Origin: a virus
Virus record (IMG/VR): IMGVR_UViG_3300030106_004085
Location: 1 to 57,212 of that record
Strand: one strand, 5' to 3'
Length of the DNA: 57,212 bases
Shown: piece by piece, positions 41,261 to 48,212 of the stretch
Position numbering within the stretch: position 1 is the stretch's first letter
How the letters are laid out: every line of letters begins with the position of its first letter
Notes under the pieces: generated by a model
Databases searched by the model: none
Told to the model about the DNA's origin: nothing
The model's input: only the letters and a program-made list of their open reading frames with translations
Program-made: the position numbers and the translations under genes

Positions 41261-41452
41261 ATGAGAGATAGCTATATCGTAGTGCAAGGAAACCCAATAG
41301 AAGGGTACCGGTTTATAGGGCCGATGCCAAACAAAGGAGCAAGGCTTTTGGCAGAACATCTAATGCCGCAGGAAGATACATACGTAGCACACCTGGAAGA
41401 ACCGCAGGCTATACCTGCTCCACAAGATGATGACGGGGAGTATCCATTCTAA
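41261..41452 (+). CDS. Small protein with SSB-like acidic tip, 63 aa
   Basis: The function is unknown. Its N-terminus is a short strand/turn (YIVVQGNPIEGYRFIGPM), a helix follows (GARLLAEHLMPQEDT), and the C-terminus is APQDDDGEYPF, an acidic tip ending in Pro-Phe as in bacterial SSB tails. It follows the SSB, whose own tip is not acidic, so it might supply that interaction motif. GAGGAG lies upstream and the stop overlaps the next ATG. Confidence 0.65.
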   Translation: MRDSYIVVQGNPIEGYRFIGPMPNKGARLLAEHLMPQEDTYVAHLEEPQAIPAPQDDDGEYPF

Positions 41453-41640
41453 TGAAACTAGCAATCAACGCCAAAGGATTGGCACGAGAAGTATATAGAA
41501 AGAAAGATCCAGGAATGGGTAAGGTACTACGTAAGCACTACAAAGATGTGTTTGCTTATGATGATGATAGAATAATCAAGCGGTGCATGAAGCACGTGCC
41601 TGGTTCTACATACGAAGAGTGGCTGCCACTGATTGGATAA
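41452..41640 (+). CDS. Small protein, 62 aa
   Basis: The function is unknown. It is basic at the N-terminus (NAKGLAREVYRKKDPGMGKV) and mixed thereafter, with HVPGSTYEEWLPLIG at the end. The ATG overlaps the previous stop (TAATG). Confidence 0.6.
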   Translation: MKLAINAKGLAREVYRKKDPGMGKVLRKHYKDVFAYDDDRIIKRCMKHVPGSTYEEWLPLIG

Positions 41641-41643
41641 CCT

Positions 41644-42420
41644 TTGAAGATTTACGGTTACATCAGAGACTCAATAGATCCCGACTATTCTGTAGACGTA
41701 CAGCGTATAGGGATCGAGTCCTGGTGTAGGCGTAACTACGAACAAGAACCATACGAACACTACACAGATGAAACCCCCTGGGGTGGAGTCAATATCTTTG
41801 ACCGGCCAGCTGGGTCGGAGCTGTTCGAGATGCTGCAAGCTGGAGACATGATAGTTGGATACACACTAGCTAGATGTTTCACCAGTATACAACAAGCAGC
41901 CAGGACAATAGACGAGCTACGAGAACGTAGCATTATCTTTAACGTCGTCGAGTTAGGCTATGATCTGAACACAGATTACGGTGAACTCATGCACGACTCT
42001 GTTAAAACCTGGATAACATTCGATAGTACAATCAAGACCGAACGTATTAAAGAAAGAATTTCAGATCCAGACAAGCCCAGAAATAGACACTCACCTATAG
42101 GATACAAGCAAGTAAAGTCTGAAGGTAAATCTTATTTTGTTCCCGATGAAAAGGAACGTCAGATAGTACGTCAGCTAATAGAATGGAAGGACATCGACGG
42201 CATTACATGGTCAGAAGCTTTGCGCAGGATGATAGATAAGCCTCGTGCGTCAGGAACTAAATGGAACCAACAGAACATCCGTGTCGCATACAAGGCAGGG
42301 CTAGATGGATTCCCAGGCTGGAAGGGACAAGTCGATCCAGCTGAAATTATCCAAGAGAAGAAAAGGGAAAGCGCAAGGAAGAGGAAGATAGCATCCGAGA
42401 AAGAAAAGAAACGGGATTAA
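41644..42420 (+). CDS. Serine-recombinase-like protein, 258 aa (one catalytic Arg missing)
   Basis: A TTG start is forced by an in-frame stop just upstream. Residues 1-135 match the resolvase catalytic domain: YIRDS with Ser10 and Arg8, DRPAGSELFEML (Arg54, the position of the family's third essential Arg), and GDMIVGYTLARCFTS, where Arg77 is kept but the second active-site Arg is replaced by Thr80. Residues 145-235 resemble the 'Recombinase' domain of large serine integrases (GYKQVKSEGKSYFVPDEKE, GTKWNQQNIRVAYKAG). The rest of a large serine integrase (zinc domain and coiled coil) is missing. It may be a degenerate or DNA-binding-only protein. A lysis cassette lies antisense after it. Confidence 0.75.
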   Translation: MKIYGYIRDSIDPDYSVDVQRIGIESWCRRNYEQEPYEHYTDETPWGGVNIFDRPAGSELFEMLQAGDMIVGYTLARCFTSIQQAARTIDELRERSIIFNVVELGYDLNTDYGELMHDSVKTWITFDSTIKTERIKERISDPDKPRNRHSPIGYKQVKSEGKSYFVPDEKERQIVRQLIEWKDIDGITWSEALRRMIDKPRASGTKWNQQNIRVAYKAGLDGFPGWKGQVDPAEIIQEKKRESARKRKIASEKEKKRD

Positions 42421-42423
42421 GCT

Positions 42424-42675
42424 TCACTCTATTTTAGTTTCTATCGTAGTTATACGCCTATCATGCTCATCTAATCTGCTATCAATGCCATCAATAGCAC
42501 CCCAGACACGAACGTTCTTTGCCTTTTGATCAGCCATGTAATCAGCAAGCGTATTGTTTATTCTCTTTACTTCAGAGTACAACGCACTCATCCACCATAC
42601 AGCACCGGCAAACGCACCGAGTCCTGAACCTACTAAGGATATGACCCCTAGTGCATTGTCAGTAAACCAACTCAC
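42424..42675 (-). CDS. TM plus coiled-coil protein, lysis-type, 83 aa
   Basis: A GTG start lies next to the upstream gene's TAG, with AAGGAA upstream. Residues 8-30 are a hydrophobic helix; residues 35-83 are a charged coiled coil (SEVKRINNTLADYMADQKAK, then heptads). The layout is common in XhlA-type or spanin-like lysis accessory proteins. It is in the minus-strand cassette with the holin-like gene, convergent with the recombinase-like gene (3-nt gap). Confidence 0.7.
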   Translation of the reverse strand: MSWFTDNALGVISLVGSGLGAFAGAVWWMSALYSEVKRINNTLADYMADQKAKNVRVWGAIDGIDSRLDEHDRRITTIETKIE

Positions 42676-42861
42676 CTACTCAATTCCTTCTTCCGTGATC
42701 TTACGCAGGTACACATTAACTATAGCAATAGCACACGTAACAACAGCTGCAATCACTGGTTGTTCTGCAATCCATTCGCTTCCAGCAATAGCCGTGAGTG
42801 CAGATACAGCCATAGTCCCTACATTAAACCAGATTGTTTTACTTTGATACCACTTTTTCAT
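42676..42861 (-). CDS. Holin-like protein, 61 aa
   Basis: It begins MKKWYQSKTIWFNVGTMAVS, followed by a second hydrophobic segment (AAVVTCAIAIVNVYLR), giving two membrane helices with a short polar turn and a charged C-terminus. This matches small phage holins whose start is K/Q-S-K-T-I-W-x-N. The ATG overlaps the upstream stop by 1 nt (TAATG). It would form the lesion that releases the endolysin; no classical endolysin gene is seen beside it. Confidence 0.7.
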   Translation of the reverse strand: MKKWYQSKTIWFNVGTMAVSALTAIAGSEWIAEQPVIAAVVTCAIAIVNVYLRKITEEGIE

Positions 42862-43049
42862 TAGAAGATTCCCTTCGATTTGATGAATACAAATACTGCT
42901 ATACCAACGATTAATAATATCACTAACCACTTACGTTTAGAAGCAACTGCCTTTGCTTTTTCTGTGATTGCGTTGATCTTGTCAATTTTATAGTCACGAC
43001 GAGAACTTTTTTTGTCTTGTTTGTCGTCTCGCTTATTGCGTCCAACCAT
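42861..43049 (-). CDS. Basic one-TM protein, 62 aa
   Basis: A very basic first half (GRNKRDDKQDKKSSRRDYKIDK) is followed by a helix and one hydrophobic segment (KWLVILLIVGIAVFVF, residues about 40-57). It is the first gene of the minus-strand cassette, 1 nt overlapping the holin-like gene. It may be an antiholin or membrane anchor. The function is not established. Confidence 0.65.
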   Translation of the reverse strand: MVGRNKRDDKQDKKSSRRDYKIDKINAITEKAKAVASKRKWLVILLIVGIAVFVFIKSKGIF

Positions 43050-43099
43050 GTTTTATTTTAACCTATAAAGTGTTGAAGAAATATTCCGCATACGATACC

Positions 43100-43105
43100 A
43101 TTATA
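43100..43105 (-). promoter_or_regulatory. TATAAT box upstream of the lysis-type cassette
   Basis: On the minus strand a perfect TATAAT occurs about 50 nt before the ATG of the 62-aa gene. Its -35 is not convincing. On the plus strand the same bases lie just before the HTH-gene ATG, so the two directions share this spacer. Confidence 0.4.
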
Positions 43106-43107
43106 CC

Positions 43108-43317
43108 ATGTCAAAACCAGTAGACGAAATCCTAACGACCAAAGAAGCAGCTGGAATACTAGGTGTTACACAAAGCAGAGTGCGTCAGCTGATACGCGAA
43201 GAAAGAATAGAAGCCATTAATAAGAATGGGGGGGGCTGGCTGATAGAAAGAGATCACCTCCTGGAATTTGCATCGCACCCAAGACAAGCCGGAAGGCCGA
43301 GGAGAAAGGAGGAGTAA
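43108..43317 (+). CDS. Excisionase-type HTH DNA-binding protein, 69 aa
   Basis: A small MerR/Xis-like winged HTH: LTTKEAAGILGVTQSRVRQLIREERIEAI (residues about 9-37) and GGGWLIERDHLLEF, with a basic C-terminus (RPRRKEE). Such proteins bend DNA as excisionases or act as regulators. There is no ribosome site, and a -10-like box (TACGAT or TATACC) lies just ahead of the ATG, so leaderless expression is possible. It is the first gene of the HTH/CsrA/alpha-CTD cluster and is a candidate binder of the dispersed palindrome, although this is inference. Confidence 0.8.
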   Translation: MSKPVDEILTTKEAAGILGVTQSRVRQLIREERIEAINKNGGGWLIERDHLLEFASHPRQAGRPRRKEE

Positions 43318-43502
43318 TGCTAATACTAACCAGAACTAAAGAACAATCCATACAAATTGGTGATAACGTATCAATTAAAGTGCTCGACATCTATTCAGAC
43401 AATAGAGTACGGATAGGTATAACAGCACCAAAGGATGTTCTTATATTGCGTAGTGAACATGTCAACGAAACGCCCGAAGAAAACAGAGCTGAGCTTAAGT
43501 AA
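43317..43502 (+). CDS. csrA: CsrA-family RNA-binding regulator, 61 aa
   Basis: A phage-encoded CsrA. It starts MLILTRTKEQSIQIGDNVSI and continues IKVLDIYSDNRVRIGITAP and KDVLILRSEH, matching the family along its whole length. The RNA-contacting Leu4 and Arg6 and the second-site Arg (the family's Arg44, in LRSE) are all kept. CsrA dimers bind GGA-containing leaders to repress or activate translation. Start codon overlaps the previous stop (TAATG). A copy in the phage would compete with or redirect the host's global regulator. Confidence 0.92.
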   Translation: MLILTRTKEQSIQIGDNVSIKVLDIYSDNRVRIGITAPKDVLILRSEHVNETPEENRAELK

Positions 43503-43827
43503 GCCTGAAGCCAGGCATTACGCAGAGAGGATATACATTCTTCTGCTTAATGGTAGGTTCCCAAGCTGTCACAAAGCCATCAATGAAGCTGAGCTAACAG
43601 TACAAGGCAGCGAAAAATCTGCGTTGAACAGCATAGCTATAGCACAGCTAGATCTAAGTGATAGAGTTATCAATCTATTAGACAAGGCTGGGTACAGTTT
43701 TATTGGTGATCTAATTGGTGTCGGAGAAGAACATTTACTAGCAAGTATCCCCATGTGCGGGGATAAAACAATTGATCTAATCAAGGGTGCTTTGATGAAG
43801 GAGATGATCAAACACCAACAACAATAA
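43459..43827 (+). CDS. RNA polymerase alpha C-terminal-domain-like protein, 122 aa
   Basis: Residues about 60-115 match the alpha-CTD. The segment LSDRVINLLDKAGYSFIGDL aligns with the family without gaps, and the DNA-contact Arg265 and Asn268 equivalents (RVIN) are kept. CGDKTIDLIKGAL keeps Gly296, Lys298 and a Thr in place of Ser299. The N-terminal 55 residues are a basic, helical extension not found in the host alpha. It could bind UP-element-like DNA or RNAP partners and redirect promoters. It overlaps CsrA by 44 nt in another frame; the start is uncertain because a ribosome site is lacking. Confidence 0.8.
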   Translation: MSTKRPKKTELSLSKPEARHYAERIYILLLNGRFPSCHKAINEAELTVQGSEKSALNSIAIAQLDLSDRVINLLDKAGYSFIGDLIGVGEEHLLASIPMCGDKTIDLIKGALMKEMIKHQQQ

Positions 43828-43837
43828 GGAGATTGTT

Positions 43838-44668
43838 ATGAAACAAATCTTAGAAATCTCAGCAGACGAATACTTTTCTTTACCGTATCTCTCTCAGTCT
43901 GCAATAAAAGACTTTAGAAACGAAGGGTCTTGGACTTACTACCACAAGTATGTCAAAGGCGACATAAAATCTAAGCCCCCGACTGATGCAATGAAGATAG
44001 GCTCAGCATTGCATGCCATCATATGCCCTGACATCGACATCGCTGAAACCATTTCAGTGGTGCCTGAATGGATAGACTTTGGCGGGATGCAACCTGAGAA
44101 AATTAACCGCCGATTAAAGAAGCATCGAGAATACCTTGCTGACTTTGAGGCAAAAAACAAGGGGAAGATAACACTAACAGCTAAAGACATGGATACAGTT
44201 ATGGGGATGAGGGAGTCAGTCCTGAACAACCCAGCAATATCTAAATACATAGACAGGCTCACAGCCAAGAGGAGTGAAGTAGTAGCGTTAAACAAGGTTA
44301 ACGACTACGATTGTAAAGCAATGTGCGACGCTGACTTTTCCGACGAAGGGCTAATCATAGACTTCAAGACAACTCGCCAGCACCTAGGTAAAGAGTTTGT
44401 TAAAGACGCTATATGGAAGTACGGTTATCAATACCAAGCAGCTCACTACTGCGATGTATTCAACGCAGAAAGATTCCTTATCGTAGCAATAAGAAACTTT
44501 CCGCCTTATGAATCCATGGTATTTGAAATGCCAGAAGAGTTTATTGGACAGGCCAGGATGCTTAACTATCAGGTGATAGATAGGATCAAATACTGCGAGT
44601 CACTATCGGAGTGGCACTCAGATGGCTGGGGAGAAATTATTAATATCGAGGAGATCATCGATGCCTAA
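43838..44668 (+). CDS. RecE-like (PDDEXK) exonuclease, 276 aa
   Basis: A phage/RecE-type exonuclease core with the N-terminal signature LSQSAIKDFR...WTYYHKY (residues 19-45), MKIGSALHAIICP (about 53-65), and a catalytic IDFKTT motif (the Lys-containing end of the PDDEXK fold) near residue 170, followed by YQYQAAHYC. It would resect double-stranded ends to give 3' tails for the ERF annealase next door. It carries an exact palindrome at 44043. The start has an AAGGAG site and the end overlaps the next gene by 8 nt. Confidence 0.85.
   Translation: MKQILEISADEYFSLPYLSQSAIKDFRNEGSWTYYHKYVKGDIKSKPPTDAMKIGSALHAIICPDIDIAETISVVPEWIDFGGMQPEKINRRLKKHREYLADFEAKNKGKITLTAKDMDTVMGMRESVLNNPAISKYIDRLTAKRSEVVALNKVNDYDCKAMCDADFSDEGLIIDFKTTRQHLGKEFVKDAIWKYGYQYQAAHYCDVFNAERFLIVAIRNFPPYESMVFEMPEEFIGQARMLNYQVIDRIKYCESLSEWHSDGWGEIINIEEIIDA
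44043..44057. repeat. Dispersed palindrome copy 8 (CTGAAACCATTTCAG)
   Basis: An exact arm palindrome with a CCA centre inside the RecE-like gene, read as Glu-Thr-Ile-Ser. Confidence 0.9.
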
Positions 44669-45287
44669 GCATGAATCACTAAGAGCTGCACAAGTAGCGG
44701 TAATGAAAGACGTTGGATATGTCCAGAAGAAAGGACGTGTCGGATCAGGTAACTATGGGTACACATATGCTGGAGAAAAAGAACTTATCGCCCAGCTCAG
44801 GCCATCAATGATTAAGCATGGCATTGTTATGTATCCAGACATTTGTGAGGTAGTTAAGACAGAGGACTACACCACAAGCAAAGGACATCGAATGTCTCTG
44901 TTCTTAGGTAAGAGGAGGTTTTGTTTTGAGCATGTTGAATCTGGTGAGCAGGCTTTTGTTGAGGTCTTTGCTGAGGCTTCTGACCAAGGGGACAAGCGTG
45001 CATCAAAGGCTATGACCCTAGCCAAGAAGTATGCACTGCGTGAGTTCTTCTTGATTGAAACGGGAGACGACCCTGATGCACAGGTGTCTAAGCGTGCAGT
45101 TGGCAACGAAGACTTTCTTAAGAAAGCAATCAGTGCCATCAAGCAGACACCTTTAGAAGGACTCGATGAAAAGAATGAAGCAATCGTCACAGCAAAAGAA
45201 ATAAAGTGGACTGACGATGAGCTGATAAAGATTAACGATGCACTCATCAAGAGAAGAGAGGAGTTGATGAATGAAGGAGACACTTAA
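44661..45287 (+). CDS. ERF-family single-strand annealing protein, 208 aa
   Basis: The ATG at 44661 is chosen over an upstream start because GAGGAG lies 6 nt before it and it overlaps the RecE stop by 8 nt. Family features are present: MKDVGYVQKKGRV and a YTYAGEKELIAQLRP helix early on, and KALTLAKKYALREFFLIETGDD-type conserved motif (here SKAMTLAKKYALREFF, about residues 115-130). ERF proteins anneal complementary single strands and work with a RecE/exonuclease partner in phage recombination and end processing. The C-terminal quarter is an acidic helix. Confidence 0.85.
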   Translation: MPKHESLRAAQVAVMKDVGYVQKKGRVGSGNYGYTYAGEKELIAQLRPSMIKHGIVMYPDICEVVKTEDYTTSKGHRMSLFLGKRRFCFEHVESGEQAFVEVFAEASDQGDKRASKAMTLAKKYALREFFLIETGDDPDAQVSKRAVGNEDFLKKAISAIKQTPLEGLDEKNEAIVTAKEIKWTDDELIKINDALIKRREELMNEGDT

Positions 45288-45471
45288 TCTCCAGCATATC
45301 CATGTCTTATGCTCTATGCTTCTAGATTCAGGCAGCCCACAAGAGCTAGCTGAGTATGGCAAGAGCATAAAGACTTGGAATATGAATGAGCGAACTAAAG
45401 AAGTAGCGAGGGAACTATACACCTCGCGAATGGATACCATCCTAAGTAAAGGAAACGATATAAATGTCTGA
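45271..45471 (+). CDS. Small protein, 66 aa
   Basis: The function is unknown. Two helices (LQHIHVLCSMLLDSG and PQELAEYGKSIKTW) and a basic helix (ERTKEVARELYTSRM) make a compact helical protein. It overlaps the ERF gene by 17 nt and the ParB-like gene by 8 nt. Confidence 0.6.
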   Translation: MKETLNLQHIHVLCSMLLDSGSPQELAEYGKSIKTWNMNERTKEVARELYTSRMDTILSKGNDINV

Positions 45472-46261
45472 ACTAATAATCAACAGAGAGATTCAAGAGC
45501 TTTTGCCTGAGCTAAGTGAGGCAGAGTACAAGCAGCTAGAAGAGAATATCATCAGTGCCGGAGGAGCAAGAGATCCTATTGTTGTGTGGAAGGAAGAGAA
45601 CATCATCATAGACGGTCATCACAGGTACCATATATGTGATATGAATGGCCTATCGTTTAGCACGAAGATGCTGTCGTTCCCTGACAAGGCTTCTGTTTTT
45701 GGGTGGATGGTAAAGAACCAGGAAGGTCGAAGAAACATGACACCCAATGCCATCTCTTACCTGCGAGGAAAGCACCTTAGTGAACTACCAGAAGGTGAAA
45801 GAACGCAAGCTGCTAAGGCGTTAGCTGAGTCAGCCGGCGTTACTGACAGAACGGTGTGGTCTGACAAGGCGTTCGCCGAAGAGGTAGATGAGCTACCAGC
45901 AGACGAAAAGAAAGAAGTGCTTCAGCGTAAGAAGCGTACCAGAGCTGTTGGTGAAAAGAAACCAAAGGCAGAAGAGCTTTGGTATGTACTTGAAGGAAAG
46001 CCATACCGAGCAGCGAAGAGAGAACTTCATAGGATACTCGCTGAGATGGAGACTATCTCCGAGGATCCTGTACGAGGCAAGATAATTGCAACTAAGTTTA
46101 CTCGTATTAAACACAACCTTGATGAAGCGATTGATGCTATTAGCCAGTGTGAACCTGTAGAGGAGTGTAACGGATGCACAATAGAAACAGCAGCGGGATG
46201 CAACAAATGTTTTGGGACAGGGTTTCTAAGCCGCGCAGCCAAGGAAAGCAGGGATCGTTAA
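45464..46261 (+). CDS. ParB-like protein with C-terminal zinc finger, 265 aa
   Basis: Residues 1-100 match the ParB N-terminal nuclease/CTPase domain, with DGHHRYHICDMNG (about 50-62) as box II. A helical middle includes an HTH-like SAGVTDRTVWSDKAFAEE (about 125-142). The C-terminal 40 residues have Cys pairs (CNGC and CNKCFGTG, the second of DnaJ type). In phages such ParB-fold proteins act in partition, DNA binding or as co-activators of enzymes. The DNA target is unknown; the dispersed palindrome is one possible candidate. It overlaps the helicase start by 88 nt. Confidence 0.8.
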   Translation: MSELIINREIQELLPELSEAEYKQLEENIISAGGARDPIVVWKEENIIIDGHHRYHICDMNGLSFSTKMLSFPDKASVFGWMVKNQEGRRNMTPNAISYLRGKHLSELPEGERTQAAKALAESAGVTDRTVWSDKAFAEEVDELPADEKKEVLQRKKRTRAVGEKKPKAEELWYVLEGKPYRAAKRELHRILAEMETISEDPVRGKIIATKFTRIKHNLDEAIDAISQCEPVEECNGCTIETAAGCNKCFGTGFLSRAAKESRDR

Positions 46262-47826
46262 GTTATTTTAAGGAGAGAAATTACCAAGCTCAGGCAAGAG
46301 AGGCTGTCGAAGAAGCATTCAAATCATACGACTCTGTTGTCATAGAGCTTGCAACTGGACTGGGTAAGACTGAAGTCTTTACACAGATAATGAAGACCTG
46401 GACAGCGGGGCGATGCTTAGTCATCGCCCCGTACATTGAACTAATATCTCAAGCAGCGAAGAAGATCTATGCAAGAACAGGTGTACAACCTGGCATTGAG
46501 CAAGGCCCCAACTGGTCTGTCGAAACTCCATGGGGTAGAAGCAAGTATGTCGTGGCTTCTAAGGATACACTTATTTCTAGAGATCCACCTCGTTACGAAC
46601 GGCTGCGAGATATTGGGCTGGTTGTGGTGGATGAGGCCCACTTATCTATTACAAGCAGATGGAAAGACTTACTTGATTACTATCGAAAAGATGGAGCCAA
46701 AGTTCTTGGCGTTACAGCCACAGCAAAGCGACATGATAGAAGAGCAATGCTTAACAACTATGAGTATTGTGCATTCCAATACGGTATTAACCAAGCCATT
46801 GATGAAGGCTGGCTAGTACCAGCAAAGAGCTGTTGTGTACAGCTTAAGTCCCTGGACTTAAAGGATGTATCCACTACGAACACAGTGTTTGGTGCAGACT
46901 TCAATCAAAAAGAACTAAACAAACTATTAGAAGACTACGAAACAGTAGCGGAGATAGCAGATGTTACCGCAAGAGAAACACGAGGAGAGAAGACCGTTGT
47001 TTACTGCTCCTCAGTCGAAGAGGCAAAGCTCGTCGGACAGCGACTCAATGACAACTACGGAATCAAAGCCGACTGGATTGCTTCAGACCCCAAACGATGC
47101 ACCCCACAGCATAGACGAGAGGTTATGCGATCTTTTCAAGAAGACACTGAGGGTATTACTCATGTCTGCAATGTGGGTATCCTTACTACTGGGTGGGATT
47201 TTCCTGACCTTCGAAACATTGTCATGGCTAGACCCACCAAAAGCCGTGCCTTATACACTCAAATTTTTGGGCGTGGTACTAGGCCTCTCAGTGGCGTGGT
47301 TGATTTCGATAATAGCAATGCTGACACTCGGAAGGAATCTATAGAGTTTAGCGACAAGCCTCACTTCAGAATGATAGACCTGGTTGATGCCAGCCTTGCA
47401 CACAAGATAGTTACGTCAGTAGATGTAATGGGAGGTGAGCTGGGATTTGATGTACTTGCCCGAGCAAAGGACAAGATGATCGAAAAGGAAAAGGCTATGG
47501 ATCTTGATGATGTGCTGCTTGATGCACAGAAAGAAGTCCGTGAGCAAAGAGAAGCTGAAGAGCGAGAGAGAAGAAGGAACATTAAAGCACGAGCTGACTA
47601 CAACAAGTTCGATGTTGATCCTACAAAAGGTGGAGGCAGTGGAGTACGCACGAAGAAGAAGGAGAGAGGTGCGAGAATGCCATTCGGTAGATTTAAAGGA
47701 AAATTAGTACGGGACTTAGAAACGTGGTACATAAAGGGAGCCATCTGGCAGGACAGACCTAAGATAAGCAAAGGCTGGTTAAGGGATTCAATGATACGTG
47801 AGCTAAACAAGAGGCTTGGATTATGA
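46174..47826 (+). CDS. SF2 DEAH helicase, 550 aa
   Basis: Superfamily 2 motifs: Walker A ATGLGKT (about residues 58-64), DEAH box VVDEAHL (about 152), VTATAKR (motif III, about 185), a strand LTTGWDFPD (motif V region, about 340), and QIFGRGTRP (motif VI, about 370). The start ATG at 46174 has GAGGAG at 46160-46165 with suitable spacing, although it lies inside the ParB-like gene. The C-terminal 100 residues are a charged helix then a basic domain. It probably unwinds DNA at replication or recombination forks; together with SSB, RecE-like, ERF and RusA it fits a recombination-dependent replication set. Confidence 0.88.
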   Translation: MHNRNSSGMQQMFWDRVSKPRSQGKQGSLSYFKERNYQAQAREAVEEAFKSYDSVVIELATGLGKTEVFTQIMKTWTAGRCLVIAPYIELISQAAKKIYARTGVQPGIEQGPNWSVETPWGRSKYVVASKDTLISRDPPRYERLRDIGLVVVDEAHLSITSRWKDLLDYYRKDGAKVLGVTATAKRHDRRAMLNNYEYCAFQYGINQAIDEGWLVPAKSCCVQLKSLDLKDVSTTNTVFGADFNQKELNKLLEDYETVAEIADVTARETRGEKTVVYCSSVEEAKLVGQRLNDNYGIKADWIASDPKRCTPQHRREVMRSFQEDTEGITHVCNVGILTTGWDFPDLRNIVMARPTKSRALYTQIFGRGTRPLSGVVDFDNSNADTRKESIEFSDKPHFRMIDLVDASLAHKIVTSVDVMGGELGFDVLARAKDKMIEKEKAMDLDDVLLDAQKEVREQREAEERERRRNIKARADYNKFDVDPTKGGGSGVRTKKKERGARMPFGRFKGKLVRDLETWYIKGAIWQDRPKISKGWLRDSMIRELNKRLGL

Positions 47827-48212
47827 AGCTGACACGCAAAGAGATACTAGAACTAATGGATGAAAGAAGGGAATGGGCAGAGAAGCACCATCACTGCTGG
47901 ATATGTAATGCCACCAGTCACGCAGGGTTCCCCCTGGAAACACACGAGATAGAGAAGAGAAGCCAAGCACCACACCACAAGTGGGCATCCCTGGTAAACT
48001 ACTTCCGTGTGTGCAAGAAGTGTCATATGGATGACGTTGAAGACATGACTCATGCTGAACAGTTAGCATACAAGAGAGTTTATGATCCGGAAAACTACGA
48101 TAGAATAGAGTGGATGAAACTAAAAGACCCTGAACTCAAAGCACCAAAGAGAGTAGAAGCATGGGAAGTCAAAGAAGCTCACGAAAAGTTCCAAAAAAGA
48201 GGGTGGAAATAA
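47823..48212 (+). CDS. HNH-type nuclease, 129 aa
   Basis: An HNH-like zinc motif with Cys ligands: CWIC (residues 26-29), then ETHEIEKRSQAPHH with the active-site His/Glu region, and CKKCHMDD (about 65-72). The helix after it and the basic start (KLTRKEILELMDERREW) match small phage HNH proteins. Next to RusA it could nick or cut DNA during packaging or recombination. It overlaps the helicase by 4 nt and RusA by 52 nt. Confidence 0.75.
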   Translation: MKLTRKEILELMDERREWAEKHHHCWICNATSHAGFPLETHEIEKRSQAPHHKWASLVNYFRVCKKCHMDDVEDMTHAEQLAYKRVYDPENYDRIEWMKLKDPELKAPKRVEAWEVKEAHEKFQKRGWK

